DNA of 64,000 nt from JAQVEB01 sp028698105 (GCA_964293155.1 CAXYYA010000005.1:1-64000); one strand, 5' to 3'; positions 8,658 to 17,718 are shown, counted from the stretch's first letter. Numbers and translations: made by a program. The notes: generated by a model not told the origin, from the letters alone.

Positions 8658-9509
8658 GTGGAAGAGTATTTTAACCGGAATCAAGGGCCTATCGGCATTT
8701 TCGACTCGGGATACGGCGGATTGACCGTTTTATCGGAAATACGCTCGTCAATGCCCGGGTACGATTACATTTATCTGGGCGATAACGCTCGTGCTCCATA
8801 CGGTAGCCGCTCCTTTGAACTGGTTTACGAATTTACGCTGCAAGCCGTTAAATGGTTTTTCGCCCAAGGGTGCCATTTGGTTATCCTTGCCTGCAACACC
8901 GCTTCGGCAAAAGCGTTGCGAAGTATTCAGCAAAAGAATCTTCCCGAAATAGACCCGCAACGACGCGTTCTGGGCGTTATACGTCCCACGGCCGAAAGCG
9001 TGGCGGCTGTTACCAAAACCAGTCACGTGGGGGTTTTAGGCACGGAAGGAACCATCCAGTCGCGGTCTTACGACCTGGAAATTGAGAAGTTGCATCCGCA
9101 CATAACCCTTACGGGCGAAGCATGCCCGATGTGGGTTCCATTAGTGGAAAACAGGGAATACGACAAACCGGGTGCCGATTATTTTGTGAAACAACACATT
9201 GAACGGATATTGGAGAAAGACCGGCAAATAGATACGCTAATTCTCGGTTGTACGCATTATCCGCTGTTAATGAATAAGATAAAAAAATATTTACCCGAAA
9301 ATATCCAGGTGCTTGCGCAGGGAAAATACGTAGCTGAAAGCCTGAAAGACTACATGAAACGCCATCCCGAAATGGACGAAAAATGTACAAAAAACGGAAC
9401 GATACGGTATTTTACCACCGAAGCGCCTGAGAAATTTTCGCAACAAGCTTCGCTTTTTTTGCAACAGGAGATTGAAGCACAAAAAGCAACAATAGATACA
9501 TCATGCTAA
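8658..9509 (+). CDS. murI: Glutamate racemase
   Basis: Converts L-glutamate to D-glutamate for peptidoglycan. The family hallmarks are all visible: IGIFDSGYGGLTVLSEI near residues 12-28 with the catalytic-acid region, ACNTASAKALR carrying the first catalytic cysteine, and LILGCTHYPLL carrying the second. The product is 283 aa with a GTG start at 8658. Its stop overlaps the start of the CvpA gene by 7 bases, showing translational coupling. Confidence 0.95.
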   Translation: MEEYFNRNQGPIGIFDSGYGGLTVLSEIRSSMPGYDYIYLGDNARAPYGSRSFELVYEFTLQAVKWFFAQGCHLVILACNTASAKALRSIQQKNLPEIDPQRRVLGVIRPTAESVAAVTKTSHVGVLGTEGTIQSRSYDLEIEKLHPHITLTGEACPMWVPLVENREYDKPGADYFVKQHIERILEKDRQIDTLILGCTHYPLLMNKIKKYLPENIQVLAQGKYVAESLKDYMKRHPEMDEKCTKNGTIRYFTTEAPEKFSQQASLFLQQEIEAQKATIDTSC

Positions 9510-10096
9510 ATTGGTTCGACATAGTGGTGGCCATCGTCCTCATTCTTGCATTCTTCAACGGCTTGCAAAAAGGGCTGGTTATGCAATTGGTGAGTCTCGT
9601 CGGGCTTATTTTGGCCGTTATTTTTGCCGGACAACTGGCTAAAAATATCCTTCCATGGTTGATGGAAGTGGTGCAACTTTCGTCCAATGTGGCTCCGGTA
9701 GTGGCTTACATCGTGGCGTTCGCACTCATCATGGTTGTGATTTCGCTAATCGGGAACCTGATACAGAAATTCATGGAGGCCGTTCATATCAATTTCCTCA
9801 ATAAATTACTCGGAGGAGTTATCGCTTTGGGCATTTCCATGGTTATCCTAAGCCTTATTCTGAATCTGGTGCTAATGCTCGATACGAAAGAACGGATCAT
9901 TAAACAAGAAACAAAAGAAAATTCTTTTTTCTATAACCGGGTGCAAATGGTAGTCCCTGTCATTGTTCCGTACCTAAACAGCGATATCTGGGAAGAATAC
10001 GTGCCCAAAAAATACAGGAACCAAATTGAACAGGAAAATCCGGAAATTGAAGAAAACCAACCCGATTCCACCGGTATTTCTACCATAAACTTGTAG
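9503..10096 (+). CDS. CvpA family membrane protein
   Basis: A 197-residue inner-membrane protein with four predicted hydrophobic helices in the first about 130 residues (from WFDIVVAIVLILAFFNGLQK onward), the usual pattern of the CvpA (colicin V production) family. The polar tail carries many Glu, Pro and Asn residues. The N-terminal LNWFDIVV...GLQKGLV is characteristic. It overlaps murI and is 10 bases before psd, so the three form an operon. The molecular role of the family is not settled; envelope-related functions have been proposed. Confidence 0.85.
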   Translation: MLNWFDIVVAIVLILAFFNGLQKGLVMQLVSLVGLILAVIFAGQLAKNILPWLMEVVQLSSNVAPVVAYIVAFALIMVVISLIGNLIQKFMEAVHINFLNKLLGGVIALGISMVILSLILNLVLMLDTKERIIKQETKENSFFYNRVQMVVPVIVPYLNSDIWEEYVPKKYRNQIEQENPEIEENQPDSTGISTINL

Positions 10097-10106
10097 CATT
10101 TATAGT

Positions 10107-10784
10107 ATGTTAATACACAGAGAAGGAAAACAGATACTGTTGGGATGGTTGTTGATTCTGGTGATTATCGACGGCATTTCGTATATTTTTTTCCCAAAAC
10201 AGATTTTTACTTACATTATTGTCGGCATCTCGATTGTTTTGTACGCGTTGATGCTGAATTTTTATCGTAAACCCCGAAGAACGTACCGCGGAAAATTGTT
10301 GGGATCGGTTAACGCACCCACCGACGGGAAAATAGTGGTCATCGAAAAAGTCTTTGAAAAAGACTACCTGAAAACGGAGTGCATACAGATTTCCATTTTC
10401 ATGTCGTTTTTTAACGCGCACTCCAACTGGATGCCGGTATCGGGCAAAGTTATCCATTTATCGCACGATTTGGGCCGGTTTCATGCCGCATATCTCCCGA
10501 AATCGAGCACCGAGAACGAGCGCACGAGCATCGTCGTCGAAACGCCCGACGGGCACAAGATTCTCACACGCCAAATTGCCGGCGCCGTGGCAAAAAGAAT
10601 TGTAACCTATATTAAAACCGGCCACAGCTACAACATTGCCGATCCGCTCGGTTTCATAAAGTTGGGTTCGCGAATGGATATTTTTCTTCCCGTTGGAAGC
10701 GAGATACTGGTGAAAATGGGAGATGAGGTGCGCGCCAACAAAACGTTTCTTGCTCATTTACCGGAGAAACCGGCTAATGACTGA
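10107..10784 (+). CDS. psd: Phosphatidylserine decarboxylase proenzyme
   Basis: Makes phosphatidylethanolamine from phosphatidylserine at the inner membrane. Two N-terminal hydrophobic helices (about residues 10-50) are followed by the catalytic domain with PTDGKIVVIE, the SIFMSFFNAHSNWMPVSG block and the autocleavage motif LGS at residues 186-188. Cleavage before Ser188 would create the pyruvoyl group. At 225 residues it is the short type common in Bacteroidota. A pssA partner is not in the window. Confidence 0.93.
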   Translation: MLIHREGKQILLGWLLILVIIDGISYIFFPKQIFTYIIVGISIVLYALMLNFYRKPRRTYRGKLLGSVNAPTDGKIVVIEKVFEKDYLKTECIQISIFMSFFNAHSNWMPVSGKVIHLSHDLGRFHAAYLPKSSTENERTSIVVETPDGHKILTRQIAGAVAKRIVTYIKTGHSYNIADPLGFIKLGSRMDIFLPVGSEILVKMGDEVRANKTFLAHLPEKPAND

Positions 10785-10801
10785 CGCACGGCGTCGTTTA
10801 C

Positions 10802-11482
10802 TCACAATAGCTTTTGCAAATCGGCCCGGCTTAGGATGGTGATTTCGCGTTTTTCCACCGCGATTATTCCTGCATCCGACAGTTGTTTTATCACGTTAAC
10901 CAACGCCGGCCGCGATACCCCGAACAGCCGCGAGAGCCTTTCTTTCGACATTTTCAACGTGAAACTTTTTTTCTCGCCTGCCTCCTGCACGATATAGTAA
11001 GCCAGCTTGGCTTTTATCGTGCGCAACGCGCTGATACGGATTTTTTCCGATAACAACATGATCTTCTCCGAGATACCTCTTAAAAACGCCCTCATGAATG
11101 CCTCGTATTTCCTCATCAAAAAAAACACGTTTTCTTTTGATATGCTGATCAATACACAGTCGGTTTTGGCTACGACGGTAACAGGCGAAAAATTTTGCGG
11201 AGCAAACAAAAAACCTTGTGCCAACGCATTCACCGCTTTAATGCTTTCGATGGGAAGAAATTCGCCTTTTTCGTCCGACATTTCGGTTAACACTTTTCCC
11301 TTCAGCAAGATCAATAAAGCATTGTATTCTGTTCCCTGGCGAAGAATAAGATCGCCTTTGTCATAAGCTTTGTACGAAAATTTTAAATCGTCGAGAAAAG
11401 CATCCCTCTCCTGTGAAGGAATTACATCAAAAAGTTTGCAACGAAAAACCAAAGATTTATCAGCCAATATTTCCTTTTTCAT
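10802..11482 (-). CDS. Crp/Fnr family transcriptional regulator
   Basis: A 226-residue regulator with an N-terminal cyclic-nucleotide-binding-like fold (about 15-130, including the GDLILRQGTEYNALLILLKG turn), a dimerisation helix and a C-terminal HTH (SKERLSRLFGVSRPALVNVI, about 179-198). It has no N-terminal cysteine cluster, so an FNR-type iron-sulfur sensor is unlikely. It is divergent from nrfH with 138 bases between, and a perfect 14-bp palindrome lies between them. The context suggests control of nitrite reduction, as known for HcpR-type regulators in this phylum; that assignment is inference. Confidence 0.88.
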   Translation of the reverse strand: MKKEILADKSLVFRCKLFDVIPSQERDAFLDDLKFSYKAYDKGDLILRQGTEYNALLILLKGKVLTEMSDEKGEFLPIESIKAVNALAQGFLFAPQNFSPVTVVAKTDCVLISISKENVFFLMRKYEAFMRAFLRGISEKIMLLSEKIRISALRTIKAKLAYYIVQEAGEKKSFTLKMSKERLSRLFGVSRPALVNVIKQLSDAGIIAVEKREITILSRADLQKLL

Positions 11483-11542
11483 CCGTATTTCAGTTTATAA
11501 AAGCGATAATAAAGCCCGAATATAATATTTTTTCACCAAAGC

Positions 11543-11556
11543 GTAATAATTATTAC
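11543..11556. promoter_or_regulatory. Perfect palindrome, candidate Crp/Fnr-family operator
   Basis: GTAATAATTATTAC is a perfect 14-bp palindrome in the 138-bp divergent region, 23 bases upstream of the nrfH -7 box. Its size and place fit an activator site for the adjacent Crp/Fnr-type protein. Confidence 0.5.
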
Positions 11557-11578
11557 ACTTCTTTTGCTTTTATCTCCG

Positions 11579-11586
11579 TATTTTTG
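11579..11586 (+). promoter_or_regulatory. -7 element of the nrfHA promoter
   Basis: TATTTTTG matches TAnnTTTG, 34 bases upstream of the nrfH start codon. No well-spaced -33 box is seen, which would fit an activator-dependent promoter with the palindrome at 11543-11556 in front. Confidence 0.5.
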
Positions 11587-11620
11587 CAACAATCGTTATA
11601 AAGATTAAACTACTGTTATC

Positions 11621-12214
11621 ATGAATAAAATACGAAATCTGATCAATGCGATTTGGCCCAGGGGAAGTTGGAAAGTTCCCGCCATCATAATCACCGGCGC
11701 ATTCGTAGGCCTATTCATATACACTTTCTTTGCCTCGCGCGCGTACAGCTACCTTTCCGATAAACCCGAAACATGCGTAAACTGCCACATCATGTCGCCA
11801 TATTACGCTACATGGATGCACAGCGCGCACGGGAGAAATACAACCTGCAACGATTGCCACGTACCGCATAACAACATCGTAAACAAATACTTTTTTAAAG
11901 CAAAAGATGGCTTGCGCCATTCGGCTGTTTTCACCTTCAGGGGTGAACCGCAAGCGCTTCAGGCCATTGAAGAAAGCTCGGAAGTAATTATGGATAACTG
12001 TATTCGTTGCCACACGCAACTCAATACTGAGTTTGTGTCCACCGGAAGAATGGTGTTCAAGGAAATGAAAGAGATGAACGGAAAGGCCTGCTGGGATTGC
12101 CATCGCGATGTACCCCACACGCGCAGCCGTTCTCTTTCCGCCACACCCAATGCACTTGTGCCGATGCCGGAAACCAACGTTCCAAGCTGGCTGGATAAAC
12201 TGATGGCCAAATAA
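11621..12214 (+). CDS. nrfH: Cytochrome c nitrite reductase small subunit NrfH
   Basis: Membrane quinol dehydrogenase that passes electrons from menaquinol to NrfA. One N-terminal transmembrane anchor (about residues 19-38) is followed by four CXXCH heme motifs at residues 52-56, 76-80, 127-131 and 157-161. The 197 residues and four hemes fit the NapC/NirT family NrfH. It is the first gene of an operon with nrfA, 56 bases downstream, and lies behind a palindrome and -7 box in the divergent region. Confidence 0.95.
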   Translation: MNKIRNLINAIWPRGSWKVPAIIITGAFVGLFIYTFFASRAYSYLSDKPETCVNCHIMSPYYATWMHSAHGRNTTCNDCHVPHNNIVNKYFFKAKDGLRHSAVFTFRGEPQALQAIEESSEVIMDNCIRCHTQLNTEFVSTGRMVFKEMKEMNGKACWDCHRDVPHTRSRSLSATPNALVPMPETNVPSWLDKLMAK

Positions 12215-12270
12215 TTGGATGAAGGATTGAAATCAAAGAAAAATAAATAACTATCAAATTTATATCTGCT

Positions 12271-13770
12271 ATGAATGCAAACAATGAAAACAGGAAAATG
12301 AAGCCGTGGCTGGGATGGCTAATGTTTTTTGTAACGCTCGGCGTTGTTTTCGTACTTGGTATGCTTGCCGCATCTATTACCCAACGACGCGCGGAAATAT
12401 CGAGTGTGATGAACAACAAAAAGGTTGAAATAAAGGGAATTGAGTCACGAAACGAGATTTTCGGGATAAATTATCCCCGCGAGTTTGAAACATGGAAACT
12501 AACGGCCGACACTACTTTTGAAAGCGAATTCAACGGAAGCCAAATGAAAGATGTGCTCGCTCAACGTCCCGAAATGGTCATTCTATGGGCCGGATACGCT
12601 TTCTCGAAAGATTACGCTTCTCCGCGCGGACACATGCATGCCATCGAAGACATCCGGCATACGCTGCGCACCGGCGCGCCGATGACGGCAGACCAGATGA
12701 CGCAACCGGCCACCTGCTGGACATGCAAAAGCCCCGATGTGCCCCGCATGATGGATTCGCTGGGTGTAGCCGATTTCTACAAAGGCACGTGGGCTTCGTT
12801 AGGCCCTGAGATCGTAAATCCTATCGGCTGCGCCGATTGCCACGAGCCGCAAAACATGAATCTGCAAATCTCGCGCCCGGCTCTTATTGAAGCATATCAG
12901 CACACGGGCAAAGACATTACCAAAGCCACGGAACAGGATATGCGTTCGCTGGCTTGCGCACAATGCCACGTGGAATATTATTTTACAAAAGACGGAAAAT
13001 ACCTTACCTTCCCGTGGCACAACGGCCAAACCATGGAGGGCGGGGAACAGTATTACGACAGCATACAGTTTGCCGATTATACCCACAAACTAAGCCGAGC
13101 GCCCATCATTAAAGCACAGCATCCGGACTATGAAATCTATACCACAGGAATTCATGCACAGCGCGGCGTATCGTGTGCCGATTGCCACATGCCGTACATT
13201 TCGGAAGGGGGCGTTAAGTACAGCAATCACCATATTCAAAGTCCGTTGGCGAACATCAACAGCACGTGTCAGGTTTGCCATCGTGAAACAGAAGAGGACT
13301 TGCGTAACGCTGTTTACGAGCGCCAACGCAAAGGAAACGAGATTCGCAATTTGGTGGAAAAAGAACTGGCTACCGCCCACATCGAAGCTAAATTCGCATG
13401 GGATAAAGGCGCAACCGAGGAGCAGATGAAAAATATTCTGCAACTGCTCCGTCAATCGCAATGGCGCTGGGATTATGCTGTTGCTTCCCACGGTGCATCG
13501 TTTCACTCTCCCGTTGAATTTCAGCGTATTATGGCGTTGAGTTTGGACCGCGCTCACAAAGCTCGTTTTGAGACAGCGAAAGTGTTGGCTCAACTCGGCT
13601 TTACCGGCGAAGTTCCCTTACCCGATATTTCCACGAAAGAAAAAGCACAGCAATACATCGGTCTGGATATACCGAAAGAAAAGGCCGAAAAGAAACAATT
13701 TTTGGACACCGTAGTTCCCGAATGGCTTAAAAAGGCCAAGGCCAATAACAGGCTCTATTCGGAAAAATAG
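12271..13770 (+). CDS. nrfA: Ammonia-forming cytochrome c nitrite reductase NrfA
   Basis: Catalytic pentaheme subunit that reduces nitrite to ammonium with six electrons in the periplasm. Heme 1 uses the diagnostic CWTCK motif (residues 149-153) with lysine as iron ligand; four CXXCH sites follow at 187-191, 229-233, 302-306 and 333-337. The N-terminus holds a hydrophobic helix (about 13-36) that can serve as signal or anchor. Length 499 aa is usual. A strong terminator at 13787-13848 ends the nrfHA unit. Confidence 0.97.
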   Translation: MNANNENRKMKPWLGWLMFFVTLGVVFVLGMLAASITQRRAEISSVMNNKKVEIKGIESRNEIFGINYPREFETWKLTADTTFESEFNGSQMKDVLAQRPEMVILWAGYAFSKDYASPRGHMHAIEDIRHTLRTGAPMTADQMTQPATCWTCKSPDVPRMMDSLGVADFYKGTWASLGPEIVNPIGCADCHEPQNMNLQISRPALIEAYQHTGKDITKATEQDMRSLACAQCHVEYYFTKDGKYLTFPWHNGQTMEGGEQYYDSIQFADYTHKLSRAPIIKAQHPDYEIYTTGIHAQRGVSCADCHMPYISEGGVKYSNHHIQSPLANINSTCQVCHRETEEDLRNAVYERQRKGNEIRNLVEKELATAHIEAKFAWDKGATEEQMKNILQLLRQSQWRWDYAVASHGASFHSPVEFQRIMALSLDRAHKARFETAKVLAQLGFTGEVPLPDISTKEKAQQYIGLDIPKEKAEKKQFLDTVVPEWLKKAKANNRLYSEK

Positions 13771-13786
13771 AAACGCCGTTGTGATG

Positions 13787-13848
13787 AGATTGAATAATGT
13801 TGATCACGTTTTGGCAATCCCAAACAGCAACATTATTCAATCTTTTTT
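13787..13848 (+). terminator. Strong intrinsic terminator after nrfA
   Basis: A perfect 16-bp stem (13787-13802 with 13828-13843) around a 25-base loop, followed by a T-run at 13843-13848. It lies only 15 bases before the resB-like start codon, so the cytochrome-maturation genes depend on read-through or a promoter inside the loop region. Confidence 0.85.
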
Positions 13849-13862
13849 ACGCGTAAAAATCA

Positions 13863-15137
13863 ATGGATCAGCAAAAAAAGATAATCTGGCAAACTCCGTG
13901 GGAATATCGGGAGGGTTTTAGCGTAGCTCTCGGCATTGCTTTAACGGCTCTTTTACTCCAACTTTTATTGGGGAACGTTGATCCGTCGCAGTTCCGTTTC
14001 CCGGTAAACGTTATTTTCGGCGCTGTTTTTTTAGCCGGTGTTGCGCTTGCTTTTTTCATTTTCCGAAGGAAAGCGTTTATCCGGTGGTTATCAAGCGTAT
14101 ATTCAACGGTTCCTGCGATAGCAGTACTTTTGGGGGTAATTATCGTCATGGGGTTAACACCTCAGTTGCCCGATGGAACGATGGAGGTCGCGTTTCCCGA
14201 AAACGTTTTTACGAAAATGGGTTGGTACCGGATGACTACGTCGTGGGTGTTTCTTTTTCTGTGTTTTTATCTGTTGATGTTGATTGAATTCGCTCTGCTG
14301 AAGCGGATCACAACAAAGCAATCGTGGCGCAACATCGGGTTTTATCTTAACCATACGGGGCTGCTTCTGGCGCTTTTGGGCGGCATCCTCGGGAGTGCCG
14401 ATATCCAACGCCTGACGATGACCGTGAAAGAGGGAAATGTGGAATGGCGGGCTTTAGACCGCACGGGAGGGTTGCGCGAGTTGCCTGTTGCTATCGAACT
14501 GGATACGTTTACGATTGAAGAGTATCCGCCTAAATTAGTGGTTATAGATACCCATTCGGGAAAAATGCTTCCCGAAAAACAACCGGAAAATTATGTATAT
14601 GGCGGTGTTGGTGAAAAAACGGCTTTAAACGGCAATCACATCGAAATACTGGAATATCTGCCGCAAGCGGGGATGGTGCAGGACAGCAACTTCGTTAATT
14701 TTGTTCCGTATTTCACCGAGGGCGCCACTACAGCTCTGAAAATCAGAGTAACCAATCCCAACCTAAAAGCTCCGGTTGAGGGATGGGTGAGCAACGGCAG
14801 TTTTATTTTTCCGTATCAGGTGTTGTATGTAGATAGCGTTTCGGGAATTGCGATGCCGGTAAACGAAGTGAAAAAATACACCTCAAAGGTGACCGTTTTT
14901 ACCGAAGACGGCCGAGCCGAAAAGGCGGATATCGAGGTGAATAAACCGCTTTCAATCGAAAATTGGGTGATCTATCAATTGAGTTATGACGAGACAAAAG
15001 GGAAATATTCCGACATCAGTGTCTTCGAACTGGTTCGCGATCCGTGGCTGAAAATTGTTTACGCCGGCATCATCCTGTTGATGGCAGGTGCGCTGTTCCT
15101 TTTTATAGCAGGCCCAAAGAAAAGAGTTTACGTTTAA
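13863..15137 (+). CDS. ResB-like cytochrome c biogenesis protein
   Basis: Part of the System II cytochrome c maturation machinery that delivers heme to apocytochromes. The 424-residue protein has several N-terminal transmembrane helices (about 20-45, 50-66, 79-97, 120-145, 155-178), a large extracytoplasmic domain and one C-terminal helix before a basic end (GPKKRVYV), matching ResB-like proteins of Bacteroidota. It is followed after 19 bases by the CcsA-type partner. Its place after nrfHA, which carry nine heme sites together, supports the role. Confidence 0.82.
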   Translation: MDQQKKIIWQTPWEYREGFSVALGIALTALLLQLLLGNVDPSQFRFPVNVIFGAVFLAGVALAFFIFRRKAFIRWLSSVYSTVPAIAVLLGVIIVMGLTPQLPDGTMEVAFPENVFTKMGWYRMTTSWVFLFLCFYLLMLIEFALLKRITTKQSWRNIGFYLNHTGLLLALLGGILGSADIQRLTMTVKEGNVEWRALDRTGGLRELPVAIELDTFTIEEYPPKLVVIDTHSGKMLPEKQPENYVYGGVGEKTALNGNHIEILEYLPQAGMVQDSNFVNFVPYFTEGATTALKIRVTNPNLKAPVEGWVSNGSFIFPYQVLYVDSVSGIAMPVNEVKKYTSKVTVFTEDGRAEKADIEVNKPLSIENWVIYQLSYDETKGKYSDISVFELVRDPWLKIVYAGIILLMAGALFLFIAGPKKRVYV

Positions 15138-15156
15138 CAACCATTTTGCAAAGCAA

Positions 15157-15951
15157 ATGACCTGGGATTCCTTTATATATTTTGCCGTTTCGGCGCTCGT
15201 CTTGTGGAGCGCAGGCGCTTTTCTGGCTTTTAAGACCGACAGAAAGCTGCTTCCTGTGCTGCTGACCGTGATGGGGCTCGCGGTTTTTTTCGCTTTCATC
15301 GCGGGATTATGGCATTCACTCGAACGCCCTCCCTTGCGAACCATGGGCGAAACAAGGCTTTGGTACTCTTTTTTTCTGCCTGCGGCAGGACTTATTACTT
15401 ACCTGCGATGGCGTTACAAGTGGATATTATCGTTCAGCGCAGTGTCATCGGCGGTTTTCATCGTGATAAACATCGCGAAGCCCGATATTCACAATAAAAC
15501 GCTCATGCCCGCGCTGCAAAGTCCGTGGTTTACGCCGCACGTTATCATCTACATATTTTCGTATGCCGTGCTTGGAGCTGCAACCATTGTGGCGGTTTAT
15601 TACCTGATACGCGAAAAAAAGATTACCGATAAACCACGCCTCATGCACATGTCCGACAATTTGGTGTATATCGGAACGGCGCTCATTACGTTAGGAATGT
15701 TGATGGGCGCCATTTGGGCCAAGGCAGCCTGGGGGCACTACTGGAGTTGGGACCCGAAAGAAACATGGGCTGCCGCCACCTGGTTGGGATATTTGCTGTA
15801 TATCCATTATCGCATTCGCAGAACTTCATCGAACAAAATATCCATGTATGCGCTTATTTTCGCATTTCTTTTATTGCAAATATGTTGGGTGGGCGTAAAT
15901 TATCTGCCTTCGGCACAAGGGCGAAGCGTGCATACATATTCTGTGGAATAA
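15157..15951 (+). CDS. ccsA: CcsA/ResC cytochrome c biogenesis protein
   Basis: Heme-handling partner of the ResB-like protein. The 264-residue polytopic membrane protein has about eight helices and the WWD-type heme motif WGHYWSWDPKETWAA (about residues 189-203), diagnostic of the CcmC/CcmF/CcsA family. Conserved histidines are seen in LWHSLERPP and near TPHVIIY. In many Bacteroidota ResB and CcsA are fused; here they are separate adjacent genes. Confidence 0.9.
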   Translation: MTWDSFIYFAVSALVLWSAGAFLAFKTDRKLLPVLLTVMGLAVFFAFIAGLWHSLERPPLRTMGETRLWYSFFLPAAGLITYLRWRYKWILSFSAVSSAVFIVINIAKPDIHNKTLMPALQSPWFTPHVIIYIFSYAVLGAATIVAVYYLIREKKITDKPRLMHMSDNLVYIGTALITLGMLMGAIWAKAAWGHYWSWDPKETWAAATWLGYLLYIHYRIRRTSSNKISMYALIFAFLLLQICWVGVNYLPSAQGRSVHTYSVE

Positions 15952-15977
15952 AAAAAATTCATCAAAATTAAATCGGT

Positions 15978-17267
15978 ATGAAAAAAATGTGTTTTTTATT
16001 GGCAATATTGCTTACGGGAGTTGGCAATGCCATCGTGGGGCAGGAAAAAGAAAACGAGGTCACCGTAAAAGCTCAGGTGCGGCCAAGGGCAGAGTACCGA
16101 CACGGTGCCATCAACCCGATGGGCGAAACGAGTCAGGCCAGTTCGTTTATCTGGAATAGGGCAAGATTAAGCGTAGGATACGATAACGGATTTGTATCCA
16201 TGGGTTTGTCGGTACAAGATGTTTCGGTTTGGGGCGAAAGACAGCAAGTTGAATCGTATCCTTACACAACAGGCATCAACGAAGCGTGGGCGAAAATTTA
16301 CAAAGACGGGTTTTTCGCTCAACTAGGGCGTCAGCAACTAAGCTACGACGACGAGCGCATTTTGGGAACACTCGATTGGCACCAGGCCGGTCGCTGGCAC
16401 GACGCCCTGAAGCTGGGTTACGAAAACCCGAACAATAAGCTTCATCTTATTTTGACGTATAATCAGGAAGGGGTTAAAGTCAATGCCGGAACAGGTTATC
16501 TTTATGGCGGCCAGCCCTACAAGACTATGCAAACCGGTTGGTATCAGTTTGATAACAAAGAGAACTTCACGGCTTCTTTGTTGTTGATGAATCTGGGATT
16601 TGAAGCAGGAGACGTCGTGAACGGAAGAATTGATACGGCAAAAACAACTTACATGCAAACCATCGGGGCAAACTTATCGTATAAAATAAACGAGATAAAC
16701 CTTTACGGATCAGTGTACTTGCAAACGGGAAAAATGAGGAACGACAAAAGCGTCTCGGCTTATATGTTCGCTGCAAAAGCGCAATACAACATTACCCCGA
16801 AGTTAACGGCCACTGCAGGACTCGATTATCTCTCGGGACAAAAGAATGATTCCGAAGATATCACGGCCTTTAACCCGCTTTTCGGCACCCATCACAAGTT
16901 TTACGGCGCAATGGATTATTTTTATGCGTCCGCATATCCGGCCCTTGGGCTTGTGGATCTGTACGCTTCACTGACGGTGAAACCGGTGAAAAAATTGACG
17001 TTGGACGTTGCGTATCACAATTTCTCCACGCAACAACCCGTGATATCAGACAATATACTTTTGGACACCGGCAAAGCACTGGGCTCGGAGATAGACCTCA
17101 CAGCAACCTATGCCGTGCGTCCTTACGTAACGCTGCAAGGCGGGTTTTCCGTTATGTTCGGCACCGATACGTTCTTTGCCGTGAAAGGAGGCTCGAAAGA
17201 CGTTGCACAATATTGGGGGTTTTTATCGCTGAATGTCAATCCTACAATCTTTAAAGGAAAATTTTGA
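15978..17267 (+). CDS. Porin-like outer-membrane beta-barrel (alginate-export type)
   Basis: A 429-residue secreted protein with a signal peptide (MKKMCFLLAILLTGVGNAIV, cleavage near VGQ-EK) and alternating hydrophobic strands typical of an outer-membrane barrel. Motifs such as WNRARLSVGY and the LGRQQLSYDDERILG segment resemble alginate-export/porin-type proteins. It ends in KGKF with a terminal phenylalanine, as barrel proteins often do. It follows the nrf-ccs genes by 26 bases, so it may admit nitrite or another substrate to the periplasm; that is inference from context. Confidence 0.72.
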   Translation: MKKMCFLLAILLTGVGNAIVGQEKENEVTVKAQVRPRAEYRHGAINPMGETSQASSFIWNRARLSVGYDNGFVSMGLSVQDVSVWGERQQVESYPYTTGINEAWAKIYKDGFFAQLGRQQLSYDDERILGTLDWHQAGRWHDALKLGYENPNNKLHLILTYNQEGVKVNAGTGYLYGGQPYKTMQTGWYQFDNKENFTASLLLMNLGFEAGDVVNGRIDTAKTTYMQTIGANLSYKINEINLYGSVYLQTGKMRNDKSVSAYMFAAKAQYNITPKLTATAGLDYLSGQKNDSEDITAFNPLFGTHHKFYGAMDYFYASAYPALGLVDLYASLTVKPVKKLTLDVAYHNFSTQQPVISDNILLDTGKALGSEIDLTATYAVRPYVTLQGGFSVMFGTDTFFAVKGGSKDVAQYWGFLSLNVNPTIFKGKF

Positions 17268-17341
17268 GATAACGCGTTAAGAAAAGTTTGAAAAATAAGT
17301 TACACATCTGTTTTCCGTACGCGCGATGCGGTTTCCGCCGG

Positions 17342-17383
17342 AAGGCGGACAAGTTTCACCGCAAGGCGGACAAGTTTCACCGC
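17342..17383. repeat. Two tandem 21-bp repeats with small hairpins
   Basis: The unit AAGGCGGACAAGTTTCACCGC occurs twice in perfect tandem, with partial units on both sides. Each junction forms a small hairpin (CCGC-AA-GGCGG type). It lies in the 3' region between the barrel gene and the terminator at 17464. Confidence 0.8.
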
Positions 17384-17463
17384 AAGGCGCGTTCTCCCGG
17401 TGACTGAAAAAGAGTGATACGTTATTTTTTGAATTTTACGAAGAACGGCATGCGGTGCACGGA

Positions 17464-17506
17464 ACGGATGTTCACCTTTAAACAAAACGGTGAACATCCG
17501 TTTTTT
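17464..17506 (+). terminator. Strong intrinsic terminator
   Basis: ACGGATGTTCACC (17464-17476) pairs perfectly with GGTGAACATCCGT (17489-17501), followed by a T-run. It is about 200 bases after the barrel gene's stop, so that mRNA would have a long 3' UTR containing the 21-bp repeats, or it ends an unrecognised short transcript. No convincing gene is seen in the 532-base gap 17268-17799. Confidence 0.85.
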
Positions 17507-17686
17507 AAGAATGTTGTTTTTCACAATGTATTTTTACCTTAAATGATCTTTATTCGCCCGGATATGCTCTACAATATCATATTTTTATACCTTTGCATCA
17601 TAAAAAAGCTAACTATCTGATTTCGTAATGTTCCGCATACATTTTGAAAGAAAAAATGGTTTTTTTGAAAAAAAATGCACAAAAAA

Positions 17687-17718
17687 TTTTCGTATAAATA
17701 TCATTATGTATATCTTTG
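17687..17718 (+). promoter_or_regulatory. Promoter of glnN
   Basis: TTTTCG at 17687-17692 and TATCTTTG at 17711-17718 with an 18-base spacer. A second -7-like octamer, TACCTTTG, is seen about 125 bases upstream. The AT-rich region 17507-17799 holds no other clear feature. Confidence 0.6.

Noticed and set aside
17300..17524. 74-codon minus-strand frame with LAVKLVR repeats
   Set aside because: It spans the terminator stem and the tandem 21-mers, and has no start-site support.
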